A stretch of DNA of 64,000 nt from Arsenophonus sp. aPb. GTDB lineage: Bacteria > Pseudomonadota > Gammaproteobacteria > Enterobacterales > Enterobacteriaceae. Below are positions 26,744-35,384 of this stretch, piece after piece. Under the pieces are notes generated by a model. It saw nothing but the letters and a program-made list of their open reading frames with translations, did no database searches and was not told the origin of the DNA. The stretch spans positions 1,674,001 to 1,738,000 of the forward strand of contig NZ_CP123499.1 in the NCBI RefSeq assembly GCF_029873475.1. Reading direction: 5' to 3'. Numbering within the stretch: position 1 is the first letter of the stretch; the number at the start of each line of letters is the position of its first letter. A program made the position numbers and the translations under genes.

Positions 26744-27070
26744 GTTTGTCCTCTGATTAATTTTCTCTATACTTCATTTCAGTCATTCAATATACTCATT
26801 GTTGTGGCTTTTTACTTTAAATGCTTAACTTTTTGAAATAAAACATAAAAATAACAATTTAAAAATATTTTAATTAAATATAAATTAATTAAGCTGAATT
26901 TATTACTTTAAGAAAAAATTATTAATGTTTAGACTATATTTAGATTGTAGAAAGTAAATTAATTTTGCTATTTGTCTGATTATCCAGTTAGTTTATATAT
27001 AATAAATTATGATATCTGTGTATTCATGATTATTATTACACTGTAAATCAGATTTCCAAAAGGAGTAATC
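26744..27070. other. Gene-free divergent region before slyB
   Basis: 327 bp of AT-rich DNA between divergent anmK and slyB. The only pattern I would name is the possible PhoP box given separately. slyB has an AGGAG ribosome site just before 27071. Confidence 0.5.
26926..26942 (+). promoter_or_regulatory. Possible PhoP box upstream of slyB
   Basis: TGTTTA-N5-TATTTA resembles the PhoP direct repeat (T/G)GTTTA-N5-(T/G)GTTTA, one base off in the second half. E. coli slyB belongs to the PhoP regulon. It is 128 bp from the start codon, and AT-rich DNA makes chance matches common. Confidence 0.3.
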
Positions 27071-27538
27071 ATGTTAAAGCAAGTTCTCGTCGGTATTTTT
27101 ACAGTTACAGCTTTATCCGGCTGTATAAATACAGGTAGTCTTTCTGGGGACACTTATACCGCTTCGCAAGCTAAACAAGTACAAAGCGTAACCTATGGTA
27201 CAGTTACTCGCATAACCCCGGTTAATATTCAGGCCGGTGGTGACGAAAACATCATAGGCGCATTGGGTGGTGCTGTTCTTGGTGGACTATTAGGTAATAC
27301 AGTTGGCGGGGGCACAGGGAAAACCCTTGCAACGGCAGCAGGCGCGATCGCAGGTGGTGTTGCCGGTCAAAATGTTCAAGGGGCGCTTAACAAAACAAAA
27401 GGCGTTCAATTGGAAATTAGGCTGGATAATGGCCGCAATATCTCTGTGGTGCAAAAAGGCGATCCAAATAGTTTCCGTAATGGCCAACGTGTATCTATTA
27501 TAGGTAGTGGAAATAACATTACTGTTTCACCTCGTTAA
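27071..27538 (+). CDS. slyB: Outer-membrane lipoprotein SlyB
   Basis: Outer-membrane lipoprotein of the Pcp/SlyB family, linked to envelope stability under PhoPQ control. 155 residues as in E. coli. The signal peptide ends in lipobox LSGC with the acylated Cys at residue 18. The glycine-zipper region (IIGALGGAVLGGLLGNTVGGG and further Gly-rich repeats, residues 60-100) is a membrane-inserting domain. The C-terminal part (QLEIRLDNGRNISVVQKGD) is a beta domain. Convergent with slyA, as in E. coli. Confidence 0.95.
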   Translation: MLKQVLVGIFTVTALSGCINTGSLSGDTYTASQAKQVQSVTYGTVTRITPVNIQAGGDENIIGALGGAVLGGLLGNTVGGGTGKTLATAAGAIAGGVAGQNVQGALNKTKGVQLEIRLDNGRNISVVQKGDPNSFRNGQRVSIIGSGNNITVSPR

Positions 27539-27557
27539 CTCAACTAAAATAGCATAT

Positions 27558-27585
27558 CGCGGCTAGATTTAAATAATTAGCCGCG
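27558..27585. terminator. Bidirectional terminator between slyB and slyA
   Basis: CGCGGCTA / TAGCCGCG stem with a 12-nt loop, extended by gcata / tatgc around a one-base bulge. Lies between convergent genes. Confidence 0.7.
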
Positions 27586-27636
27586 TATGCATTAAATTAT
27601 AATGCCATTTGTTCTTTTTTATTATTCTATCATTTA

Positions 27637-28071
27637 TTACGAATGATTATGTAACCGAATAATATTTTGCTCGAGTTTCAATATCAATGAATAAAGTGTA
27701 TTTAATTCATCATGTGTAATACCTCCTAATATCTCCTTTCTTGTTTTTTCAATTACATCATCAACCTGTTTAATAAATGGCATCGATTCTTCTGTTAATT
27801 TAATTCTTTTTGCTCGTCTGTCGTTGACACAGGTGTGACGCGTAATCAATTTCTTTTCTTCTAATTGATCGAGGGTTCTAACTAGCGATGGCTGTTCAAT
27901 ACCTATTGCTTTGGCCAATTGAATTTGTGATTGATCAGGCGGTAGCTGGCTAATGTTATATAAGGTTACCCAATGAGTTTGGGTGAGCTTTAATGGTTTC
28001 AGACGATGATCAATCAATGCCCGCCAGACTCGAACTAAACGCGCAAGATCAGTTCCTATTTTTGATTCCAA
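27637..28071 (-). CDS. slyA: MarR-family transcriptional regulator SlyA
   Basis: Winged-helix dimer of the MarR family that counters H-NS silencing and activates virulence and envelope genes. I start it at a TTG (28071) reading MESKIGTDLARLVRVW, 5 nt after a near-perfect AAGGAGG ribosome site; this gives 144 residues, the E. coli/Salmonella length. The upstream ATG frame would place that ribosome site inside the gene. The DNA-binding part QTHWVTLYNISQLPPDQSQ and GIEQPSLVRTLDQLEEK, and the wing with DRRAKRIKLT, are nearly identical to E. coli. Confidence 0.95.
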   Translation of the reverse strand: MESKIGTDLARLVRVWRALIDHRLKPLKLTQTHWVTLYNISQLPPDQSQIQLAKAIGIEQPSLVRTLDQLEEKKLITRHTCVNDRRAKRIKLTEESMPFIKQVDDVIEKTRKEILGGITHDELNTLYSLILKLEQNIIRLHNHS

Positions 28072-28953
28072 TTGTTCCTCCTTAAAATAGAATACCATCA
28101 ATATCTATAATTATTAAATTGCCAATTAATATTCTAGAAATATATATCCATTTCTATTCACTAAGATGTTAATATAGAAATGAGTAAAGGTTTAAATTTA
28201 TATTTAGCATAGTAATATATAAATTTATATTTCATTATTAGTATATTAAGTTGACTTAATTAGTGTTCTAATCATTACCCACTTATTTACTATATAAAAC
28301 AAAAGGCTATTAGTTAAATATCCTTATAAGAATAGCCTTCATCTAAATTCTATTCTATATGTTTTTATATTAATATTATTTTTAATTTGCAAAAAATAGA
28401 CAATAAAAAATAAAAACCATTATAAAACAAGTTATTATAAATATTCTTAAAAGCATTTATTCAGCTATATTTAGATACTAAGTCTATATTGATTTTTAAT
28501 AAATTACCTGAAAGTTGAAAAAAACTAATAAAAACTTATTATATCTTAAATAAATAATACCAAATAAAATAAGCTAATAAGTTAACAAATTATTTGAAAA
28601 TAAAAAATATAGCTAAGCAATAAATTAATACATTACTCGTTAGTGATAATAAACAAACAATTGTTATGCATTACTAATGCATACTTAGCAAATAAAAATA
28701 ATCGTTCAGTTCACAATATTATGATAACAAATAGCTTATAACAACATCATCAATTAGTTATAATGAATAGCGATTATAAAGGTAGTATAAAGACATTCTT
28801 AAACAGTCAATGTTCAATGCTAAAGCAACAAGATCAATTATATTGTAAATCTTAATTAATTAACCAACTATATAAATTGAAATAATAGTAAAGTTCACGT
28901 TATATTAATATCAGTAATGAATGGTTTTTAAACTTAAAAAAAAAGAGGCTTAT
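28072..28953. other. Long gene-free, AT-rich region between slyA and gloA
   Basis: About 880 bp with no credible coding frame. In E. coli this interval holds ydhIJK, sodC, ydhF and nemRA, so it looks like the remnant of deletions and decay. It contains one strong minus-strand terminator (28303-28339) with no gene in front of it. Confidence 0.6.
28303..28339 (-). terminator. Orphan Rho-independent terminator, minus strand
   Basis: AAGGCTATT (28303-28311) and AATAGCCTT (28331-28339) form a 9-bp stem. Read on the minus strand it is followed by TTGTTTTATATAG, a proper U-tract. No gene ends here on that strand. Confidence 0.6.
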
Positions 28954-29361
28954 ATGCGCTTACTTCATACCATGTTACGTGTTGGCTCTCTGCAACGATC
29001 AATTCACTTTTATACTGAAATATTAGGTATGCGTCTATTACGCACAAGTGAAAATCCTGAATACAAATACTCACTTGCCTTCGTTGGCTATGATGATGAA
29101 AGTAAAGGTGCCGTGATAGAATTAACCTATAATTGGGATGTTGAGCATTATGAAATGGGCACCGCATTTGGTCACATTGCACTAGGGGTTGATAACGTTG
29201 CAGATACATGTAATAGCATACGTCAAGCAGGCGGCAAGGTGACACGCGAAGCTGGGCCAGTTAAAGGCGGTTCAACGATTATTGCATTTGTGGAAGATCC
29301 AGATGGCTATAAAATTGAACTGATTGAAAATAAAAATGCCAGTAATGCTTTAGGTAACTGA
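28954..29361 (+). CDS. gloA: Lactoylglutathione lyase (glyoxalase I)
   Basis: Metal-dependent (Ni2+ in E. coli) glyoxalase I, converting the methylglyoxal-glutathione hemithioacetal to S-lactoylglutathione. Starting at MRLLHTMLRVG (28954) it has 135 residues, the E. coli length; the Met at 28921 adds 11 non-homologous residues. All metal ligands are in place: His5, Glu56, His74 and Glu122. Family strings: PEYKYSLAFVGY, FGHIALGVDN and FVEDPDGYKIELIE. Followed after 118 bp by rnt, as in E. coli. Confidence 0.97.
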   Translation: MRLLHTMLRVGSLQRSIHFYTEILGMRLLRTSENPEYKYSLAFVGYDDESKGAVIELTYNWDVEHYEMGTAFGHIALGVDNVADTCNSIRQAGGKVTREAGPVKGGSTIIAFVEDPDGYKIELIENKNASNALGN

Positions 29362-29479
29362 TCCTTTACGTCATTGAATGAGCATATATCCATACATTTT
29401 CTATACTTAAGCCAATTTAATGCATTTTAACCAAAATTTGGCATAATATTTTTATTCTCAAGTATAAAGTCTTAAGCAA

Positions 29480-30121
29480 ATGTCTAATAAAAAAAATGAT
29501 GTTAACACGCTGGCAAAGCGTTTTCGAGGTTATTATCCTGTTGTTATCGATGTAGAAACTGGTGGGTTTAATGCACAACAAGACGCGTTATTAGAAGTGG
29601 CAGCAATGACGCTAAAAATGGATCAAGAGGGTTGGTTAGAGATTGATGAAAAACGCCATTTTCATGTTGCGCCTTTTGTAGGTGCAAATATAGAAGCAAC
29701 TGCACTCGCTTTTACTGGTATTGACCCAACAAATCCTTTGCGTAATGCTGTCGATGAATATACGGCTTTACATGCCATTTTTAAGATGGTTAGGAAAGGC
29801 ATTAAAAACAACGATTGTAATCGCGCAATTATAGTTGCCCACAATGCCAATTTTGATCATAGTTTTATTATGGCTGCCGCTCAGCGAGCAAATTTAAAAC
29901 GTAATCCATTCCACCCCTTTGCCACTTTCGATACGGCCACACTCAGCGGGCTGGTTTTTGGTCAAACAATTTTAGCCAAAGCTTGTTATACCGCTGGGAT
30001 CCCATTTGACGGCAAACAGGCACATGGCGCACTTTACGATACCGATAGAACAGCATTACTGTTTTGTGAAATTGTCAATAAATGGAAAAAATTAGGTGGC
30101 TGGCCACTAACAACCGATTGA
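29480..30121 (+). CDS. rnt: Ribonuclease T
   Basis: DEDDh 3'-5' exoribonuclease that trims tRNA and other stable RNA 3' ends. 213 residues (E. coli 215). Catalytic motifs: VIDVETGG (Asp, Glu), HNANFDHSF (Asp) and the final HGALYDTDRTA with catalytic His and Asp. Basic patches for RNA binding include KRFRGYYP. The E. coli neighbour lhr is absent; grxD follows directly in convergent orientation. Confidence 0.97.
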   Translation: MSNKKNDVNTLAKRFRGYYPVVIDVETGGFNAQQDALLEVAAMTLKMDQEGWLEIDEKRHFHVAPFVGANIEATALAFTGIDPTNPLRNAVDEYTALHAIFKMVRKGIKNNDCNRAIIVAHNANFDHSFIMAAAQRANLKRNPFHPFATFDTATLSGLVFGQTILAKACYTAGIPFDGKQAHGALYDTDRTALLFCEIVNKWKKLGGWPLTTD

Positions 30122-30127
30122 TAACCA

Positions 30128-30159
30128 AAGGCAGTGGTAACACATAATTTCACTGCCTT
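30128..30159. terminator. Terminator between rnt and grxD
   Basis: AAGGCAGTG / CACTGCCTT, a 9-bp perfect stem with a 14-nt loop, in the 72-bp gap between convergent genes. Confidence 0.65.
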
Positions 30160-30193
30160 CTAGCTAGTTAGTTATTTTATAAAAATTATTTAT

Positions 30194-30541
30194 CTATTCT
30201 GCACCTGGTTGTTCTGAAGTGCGATATTTATCGGCAGTTGCAGTGACCAATTTCTGTAATTCACCCTGCTGATACATTTCAATAATAATATCACAACCGC
30301 CAATTAGCTCCCCTTCAATCCATAACTGAGGAAATGTTGGCCAATTGGCATACTTAGGTAACTCACTGCGAATATCAGGGTTTTGCAAAATATCTACATA
30401 AGCAAAACGCTCGCCACAAGCAGAAAGGGCTTGAACCGCCTGAGCGGAAAAACCACAGCTCGGAAATTTAGGTGAGCCTTTCATGTATAAAAGAATTGGA
30501 TTTTCTTTTATCTGGCGTTCAATTTTTTCTATTGTCGTCAT
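30194..30541 (-). CDS. grxD: Monothiol glutaredoxin Grx4
   Basis: CGFS-type monothiol glutaredoxin that carries [2Fe-2S] clusters together with glutathione and BolA proteins. Started at the ATG (30541) after AAGGA, it has 115 residues, exactly as E. coli. The active site is PKFPSCGFSAQ, with glutathione-site residues in NWPTFPQLW and GGCDII. It belongs functionally with the suf operon further along. Convergent with rnt and divergent from sodB. Confidence 0.97.
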   Translation of the reverse strand: MTTIEKIERQIKENPILLYMKGSPKFPSCGFSAQAVQALSACGERFAYVDILQNPDIRSELPKYANWPTFPQLWIEGELIGGCDIIIEMYQQGELQKLVTATADKYRTSEQPGAE

Positions 30542-30784
30542 TGTCACTTCCTTAAAAACTAAATTTATTATTTTGCACTACGCGAACATAACATTGATTA
30601 AGAATACCATTTTCTATCAATACTTGATAACCCTTTACTGCTATCTTTATTATGTTCCAAACATATTTAATAAAAACTGATTAGTATAATTAGTAAATTA
30701 TTTATATAAAAATGATAATTTCAATACGGTTATATTTTGTATTTATCAACTGGTTGCGCAATATAAATAAAAAAGGAGTCTGCA

Positions 30785-31366
30785 ATGTCTTTCCAATTAC
30801 CGTCATTACCTTATGCTAAAAATGCCTTAGAGCCCCATATTTCTCAGGAAACGGTAGAATACCATTATGGCAAACACCATAGTACTTATGTCAATAATCT
30901 AAATAATTTAATTAAAAACACTAACTTTGAGGGGAAAACATTAGAAGAAATTATAAAAACCGCACAAGGAGGGATTTTTAATAATGCTGCCCAAGTTTGG
31001 AATCATACCTTTTATTGGCATTGTTTAGCGCCCAATGCCGGTGGCGAACCTACGGGTAAAATAGCTGAGGCCATTAATCAACATTTTGAGGTGTTTGAAA
31101 AATTTAAGCAGCAGTTTACCGATGCGGCAATTAAAAACTTTGGTTCAGGTTGGACGTGGTTAGTCAAACAAGCAAATGGAAAGCTTTCCATCGTCAATAC
31201 TTCAAATGCCGCAACACCCATTACCGGCAACGATAGACCATTACTGACTGTCGATATATGGGAACATGCTTACTATATTGATTATCGTAATATACGAGCA
31301 GAATATTTGACCAATTTTTGGTCACTTGTTAACTGGCAATTTGTCGAACAGAATTTATTGCAATAA
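30785..31366 (+). CDS. sodB: Superoxide dismutase [Fe]
   Basis: Cytoplasmic iron superoxide dismutase. 193 residues, the E. coli length. Metal ligands are in HHSTYVNNLN (His27 region), NHTFYWH (His74) and DIWEHAYYIDY (Asp157, His161). The Fe-type signature AAQVWNHTFYW, with Gln before the metal His, separates it from the Mn enzyme. An AAAGGAG ribosome site precedes the ATG. In E. coli it is Fur/RyhB-regulated; I could not pick out the RyhB pairing site here. Confidence 0.97.
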   Translation: MSFQLPSLPYAKNALEPHISQETVEYHYGKHHSTYVNNLNNLIKNTNFEGKTLEEIIKTAQGGIFNNAAQVWNHTFYWHCLAPNAGGEPTGKIAEAINQHFEVFEKFKQQFTDAAIKNFGSGWTWLVKQANGKLSIVNTSNAATPITGNDRPLLTVDIWEHAYYIDYRNIRAEYLTNFWSLVNWQFVEQNLLQ

Positions 31367-31405
31367 TTTATCGGATTTAATTTAAAAAAGTGTTAAAAAG
31401 TTAAA

Positions 31406-31434
31406 CAGCCATAACAAACGCTTAGTTATGGCTG
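31406..31434. terminator. Terminator between sodB and the unknown acidic gene
   Basis: CAGCCATAAC / GTTATGGCTG, 10-bp stem with a 9-nt loop, 40 bp after sodB and before the end of the convergent gene. Confidence 0.7.
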
Positions 31435-31585
31435 CTATTGAATATTCTCACTAACTACAGTGCCATAATTAATATCCAAATAACATCCTAAATTACACTC
31501 TATGGTACTATGAGTAAAATAAGGATAATTTGTTATTAATCTAGCAGCTTTACATTTGTTAGTTTTCTCTTAATTCTTCGTTTAT

Positions 31586-32494
31586 TTATCCGTTAATAGA
31601 TGGATCATCGCCTTCCATTGGCGCTCTAGCTGAAGAAATGCTTTCATCGTTGTTTTGACTTAGCCCTTCAGACGAGCCCACCTCTGATGATAATGACTGC
31701 CGCCCATTAGGCGCCACCTCAATGGGTATAAAATTTTCCTGCCAGCCAGACCTGGATGCTACCATTTCGACTTCATCATCCACCGGTTCAAAATCCCGGC
31801 CTATCATTAATTCTTCACTCTCAACAGATCGAGCTTCAGCGGCTCGACCTTCTGCTGCTCTTATGTCATCAATATTTGCGTCATAAAAATCCTCTTGTTC
31901 TCTTTGTGCCAGCAATCTATCAAAGTCTTCAATATTGAGAGTAGAATTTGTATTATTTTCTTCACTATCCAACGCTGAAAATTCGCCTTCTGCTGCTGGC
32001 TGGGCAGCTCGCTCACGCTCTAGTTGATTAATATACTGACTAAGATCCTGAAATTGTTCACGAGAAGCACTTTCTAGTTCAGGTAATTCATCATTAGACT
32101 CACTAAACGATGAAGCGCTATAATTAGCAATATTTCTGCCAAGATCAAGAAAAGTCTCTGGAGGCGAATACAGCGAGATATTAGGATCAACGCCTACAGT
32201 CATATTCAAGGTCATATTAGGTACTCGCTGGTCATCCTCTGATCGAATATTAGTGCATTGCATTGAGAGCGTTAGGCGATCTGCACTAGTCGATTGGGCA
32301 GCGCTAGCGCTTGATTCTGGTTCACTATTCATCATAGCTGACTGCCAATCGATATGACTATTACTAACATGTCGGATTTGCTGTGCCAGCTGAGAATCCA
32401 TTAGCCCTGATGAAGAAATAGTAATACCACCCACCGCACCAATCTGAATAGCTGCACGGGTATTTGATTGAGTATAATTAACCTGATTAATCAT
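31586..32494 (-). CDS. Unknown acidic Ser/Glu-rich protein, possible secreted effector
   Basis: Not recognised. 302 residues; the ATG follows a perfect AAGGAGG ribosome site, so it is probably a real, expressed gene. No signal peptide and no membrane helix. The N-terminal 35 residues are polar then Gly/Ile-rich (IQIGAVGGITISSSG). The remainder is rich in Ser, Glu, Asp and Asn and likely disordered, with short coiled-coil-like stretches (LSQYINQLERERAA, EDFDRLLAQREQEDF). The composition resembles secreted bacterial effectors or a chaperone client. It sits at a break in E. coli gene order (sodB next to pykF), as the RhoGAP-like genes also sit at breaks. Function unknown. Confidence 0.7.
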   Translation of the reverse strand: MINQVNYTQSNTRAAIQIGAVGGITISSSGLMDSQLAQQIRHVSNSHIDWQSAMMNSEPESSASAAQSTSADRLTLSMQCTNIRSEDDQRVPNMTLNMTVGVDPNISLYSPPETFLDLGRNIANYSASSFSESNDELPELESASREQFQDLSQYINQLERERAAQPAAEGEFSALDSEENNTNSTLNIEDFDRLLAQREQEDFYDANIDDIRAAEGRAAEARSVESEELMIGRDFEPVDDEVEMVASRSGWQENFIPIEVAPNGRQSLSSEVGSSEGLSQNNDESISSARAPMEGDDPSING

Positions 32495-32987
32495 AAATAT
32501 CCTCCTTGATTCGTTTATAATTATTTATCTAAACACAATTTAATAAAATTAAATATCAAATATTCAATTTTATTTAGGGTCAAATGAAATTATTCCCTAT
32601 TTAGTATATAAATAAACAGTTAGCATAGCTGAATATTTTCAGCTAAATTTTATCATTTCAGATAAATTTTACCGGCGCTGTTATCTGCTAACAAATACCC
32701 TGCGGTTGGATTATATTTATATTGCTTTTTCGTTGATAGCATGAATAGTACTAACTACAATATCATAATTCGTTATATATTATTCAATGATGCAACTGAC
32801 AAATTAGTGGCCAGTTGCAATAATAACGCATGATATTTATACTTGTGCCCCTTGCTTTATCTTTATTCAATACCAGTGGATTTTTAGCTATTTGTTACGG
32901 CGTATAACCTATATCAAAGCAAAAAACTGATATAAACACCGCAATTAATTCATAAAATACTGCTATAAAACCTGTAGATTAATTGTC
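32495..32987. other. Gene-free region upstream of pykF
   Basis: 493 bp containing the divergent promoters of the unknown acidic gene and pykF. One hairpin (TGCAACTG 32791-32798 with CAGTTGCA 32812-32819) lies about 170 bp before pykF, with no U-tract. I see no convincing Cra/FruR operator. Confidence 0.5.
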
Positions 32988-34400
32988 ATGAAAAAAACCA
33001 AAATTGTTTGTACTATCGGCCCCAAAACTGAATCTGAAGAAAAACTGTCACAATTACTTAATGCTGGCATGAATGTCATGCGGCTAAATTTCTCACATGG
33101 TGATCATGAAGAACATGGTCAACGCATTAAAAACCTTCGTGCTGTCTGTCGCCAAAAAAATCAACAAGCTGCCATACTATTAGATACCAAAGGACCAGAG
33201 ATCCGTACAATGCGGCTTGAAGATGGCAAGGATGTATCGCTAACCGCTGGACAAAATTTTATCTTTACCACTGATACCTCAGTGATTGGTAATCAAGAGC
33301 GCGTTGCTGTGACCTACGTTGGTTTACCTAGTGATCTTAAGCCAGGTAATACTATCCTGGTTGATGATGGCTTAATCGGTATGGAAGTTTTATCGGTTAC
33401 CGCTAGTGATGTCATCTGTCGGGTACTTAATAATGGCGATTTAGGTGAAAATAAAGGCGTTAATTTACCTGGTGTATCGATAGGCTTGCCCGCACTGGCA
33501 GAAAAAGATAAACAAGATCTCATTTTTGGTTGTCAGCAAGGCGTTGATTTTGTTGCTGCTTCCTTTATCCGTAAACGCGCTGATGTAGAAGAAATCCGCG
33601 CCCACCTAACGCTGCATGGTGGTAAAAATATCCAAATCATTGCTAAAATTGAAAACCAAGAAGGGTTAAACAACTTCGATGAAATTTTAGAGGCCTCTGA
33701 TGGGATTATGGTGGCTCGCGGTGATCTTGGCGTCGAGATCCCGGTCGAAGAAGTTATTTTTGCCCAAAAAATGATGATCGAAAAATGCGTTGCTGCTCGT
33801 AAAATCGTCATTACTGCCACCCAAATGTTAGATTCGATGATCAAAAACCCTCGTCCTACTCGTGCCGAAGCAGGTGATGTGGCCAATGCTATTTTGGACG
33901 GTACTGATGCGGTTATGCTATCTGGCGAAAGTGCGAAAGGAAAATATCCTATCGAAGCAGTAAAAATTATGGCGACTATTTGCGATCGTACCGATCGGGT
34001 TATGCCAAGCCGAATTGATGATAGCAAAATAAACCAAAAATTACGCATTACTGAAGCGGTTTGCCGCGGTGCGGTTGAAATGGCGGAAAAGTTAAACTCG
34101 CAATTGATTATCGTAGCAACCTACGGCGGTAAATCAGCAAAATCAGTACGCAAATATTTTCCTACAGCTCCGATCCTTGCTTTAACAACCAATGAAGAAA
34201 CTGCCCGTCAATTATTATTAGTTAAAGGCGTTATTCCGCAATTAGTCAAAGAAATTGCCTCTACAGACGATTTCTATCGTATTGGTAAACAAGTTGCTTT
34301 AACAAATAATATGGCTGACAAAGGTGATGTTGTTGTTATGGTTTCAGGTGCATTAGTGCCTAGCGGTACAACAAATACCTCATCTGTCCATATTTTATAA
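32988..34400 (+). CDS. pykF: Pyruvate kinase I
   Basis: Pyruvate kinase, converting PEP and ADP to pyruvate and ATP; the type I isoenzyme is activated by fructose-1,6-bisphosphate in E. coli. 470 residues, the same as E. coli PykF. Strings: MKKTKIVCTIGPKTESEE, NFSHGDHEEHGQR, DTKGPEIRT, IIAKIENQEGLNNFDEI (catalytic Lys and metal Glu), MVARGDLGVEIP, and the C-terminal allosteric GALVPSGTTNTSSVHIL. Upstream of lpp as in E. coli. Works opposite to ppsA, also in this window. Confidence 0.98.
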   Translation: MKKTKIVCTIGPKTESEEKLSQLLNAGMNVMRLNFSHGDHEEHGQRIKNLRAVCRQKNQQAAILLDTKGPEIRTMRLEDGKDVSLTAGQNFIFTTDTSVIGNQERVAVTYVGLPSDLKPGNTILVDDGLIGMEVLSVTASDVICRVLNNGDLGENKGVNLPGVSIGLPALAEKDKQDLIFGCQQGVDFVAASFIRKRADVEEIRAHLTLHGGKNIQIIAKIENQEGLNNFDEILEASDGIMVARGDLGVEIPVEEVIFAQKMMIEKCVAARKIVITATQMLDSMIKNPRPTRAEAGDVANAILDGTDAVMLSGESAKGKYPIEAVKIMATICDRTDRVMPSRIDDSKINQKLRITEAVCRGAVEMAEKLNSQLIIVATYGGKSAKSVRKYFPTAPILALTTNEETARQLLLVKGVIPQLVKEIASTDDFYRIGKQVALTNNMADKGDVVVMVSGALVPSGTTNTSSVHIL

Positions 34401-34413
34401 TTCTATCAACAAA

Positions 34414-34455
34414 AATAAATTCCTCTGAATAAAATAGCGAGGAATTTATTTTTTC
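34414..34455 (+). terminator. Strong terminator after pykF
   Basis: AATAAATTCCTC (34414-34425) pairs with GAGGAATTTATT (34439-34450), 12 bp, followed directly by ttttctttttttaat. Confidence 0.85.
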
Positions 34456-34959
34456 TTTTTTTAATAAAGAAATATTGGATCGTAAATATGTAATATTGGT
34501 AATTTATAATCGAAAAGCCCATTAGCTACTTTTGCCATTGCGTATTTATTTAAAACTCATTCTATTAACCCTAAACTAATATTTCCAGCAAAAAAGATCA
34601 TAATCGACATGTTATTTAAAAAATAACTGTTATCGCGTTAATTTTATTTTATATCAGCGGTAAAAATATTTGACAAAATAACCCAATGAGATAATTAAAA
34701 AATGGTGTCCACGCAAGCAAAATGAGCAAAAAATAAACAAATTTATTCTCTTTTCTTAATTTTATTAAACAACTTGTCAGATTTTAAGTAGAAAATATTC
34801 TAATTAAGTACTAGCATAAGAATAAGTAAGTATTCTGCCTGAATTTGAAAAAGATCTAATAATTCAAAGTTAGAGACAGAAATTTATTCTCTGTTTTGCC
34901 AGGAATGTGTAATACTTACCTTGCTACTTGGAGATTAACTAAATCTAGAGGGTAATATA
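34456..34959. other. Gene-free region between pykF and lpp
   Basis: About 500 bp without genes; I found no tRNA or sRNA pattern. The lpp promoter must lie near its right end (a TAATAC at 34910-34915 is the best -10 candidate), followed by a leader ending ctagagggtaatata, which strongly resembles the E. coli lpp ribosome site. Confidence 0.5.
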
Positions 34960-35196
34960 ATGAATCGTACTAAAGTTGTACTGGGCTCTATCGTTCTGGC
35001 TTCTGCGTTGTTAGCAGGCTGTTCAAACAGTAGCCAAATTAACAAACTGTCCTCAGATGTTCAAACGTTAAACGGTAAAGTCGATCAACTATCAAATGAC
35101 GTTCAGTCATTACGTACTGATGTTCAGACTGCTAAAGATGAAGCTGCTCGTGCTAATCAACGTTTGGATAATCAAGTTCGTAGATATAAAAAGTAA
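34960..35196 (+). CDS. lpp: Major outer-membrane (Braun) lipoprotein Lpp
   Basis: Braun lipoprotein, the abundant trimer that ties the outer membrane to peptidoglycan. 78 residues (E. coli 78). Signal peptide MNRTKVVLGSIVLASALLAG with lipobox LAGC (Cys21), heptad coiled coil (INKLSSDVQTLNGKVDQLSNDV and onward), and C-terminal RRYKK, whose last Lys is cross-linked to peptidoglycan by L,D-transpeptidases. The neighbouring ldtE encodes such an enzyme family member. Confidence 0.98.
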   Translation: MNRTKVVLGSIVLASALLAGCSNSSQINKLSSDVQTLNGKVDQLSNDVQSLRTDVQTAKDEAARANQRLDNQVRRYKK

Positions 35197-35232
35197 TCCA
35201 ATTGCATTTAACGGATCACTCGATATATTAAT

Positions 35233-35260
35233 AAGGCACCCAATGGGTGCCTTATTATTT
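35233..35260 (+). terminator. lpp terminator
   Basis: AAGGCACCC / GGGTGCCTT, 9-bp GC-rich stem with a 3-nt loop and attattt tail, 36 bp after lpp. Confidence 0.9.
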
Positions 35261-35384
35261 ATTACATACAACTAATTTTTAATAATACCATTTTTTAATA
35301 ATATCATTATTTGATTATTGATAAATCCACTATTTTTTATAAAAAATAGCAAATCTACCCTACGCATCACCATCTAATATTAAT

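Noticed and set aside
33533..34048. Long antisense reading frame inside pykF
   Set aside because: Shadow of the pykF coding frame; no ribosome site or recognisable product.
34456..34959. tRNA or sRNA between pykF and lpp
   Set aside because: No cloverleaf arms, GTTC loop or terminator pattern could be found by eye.
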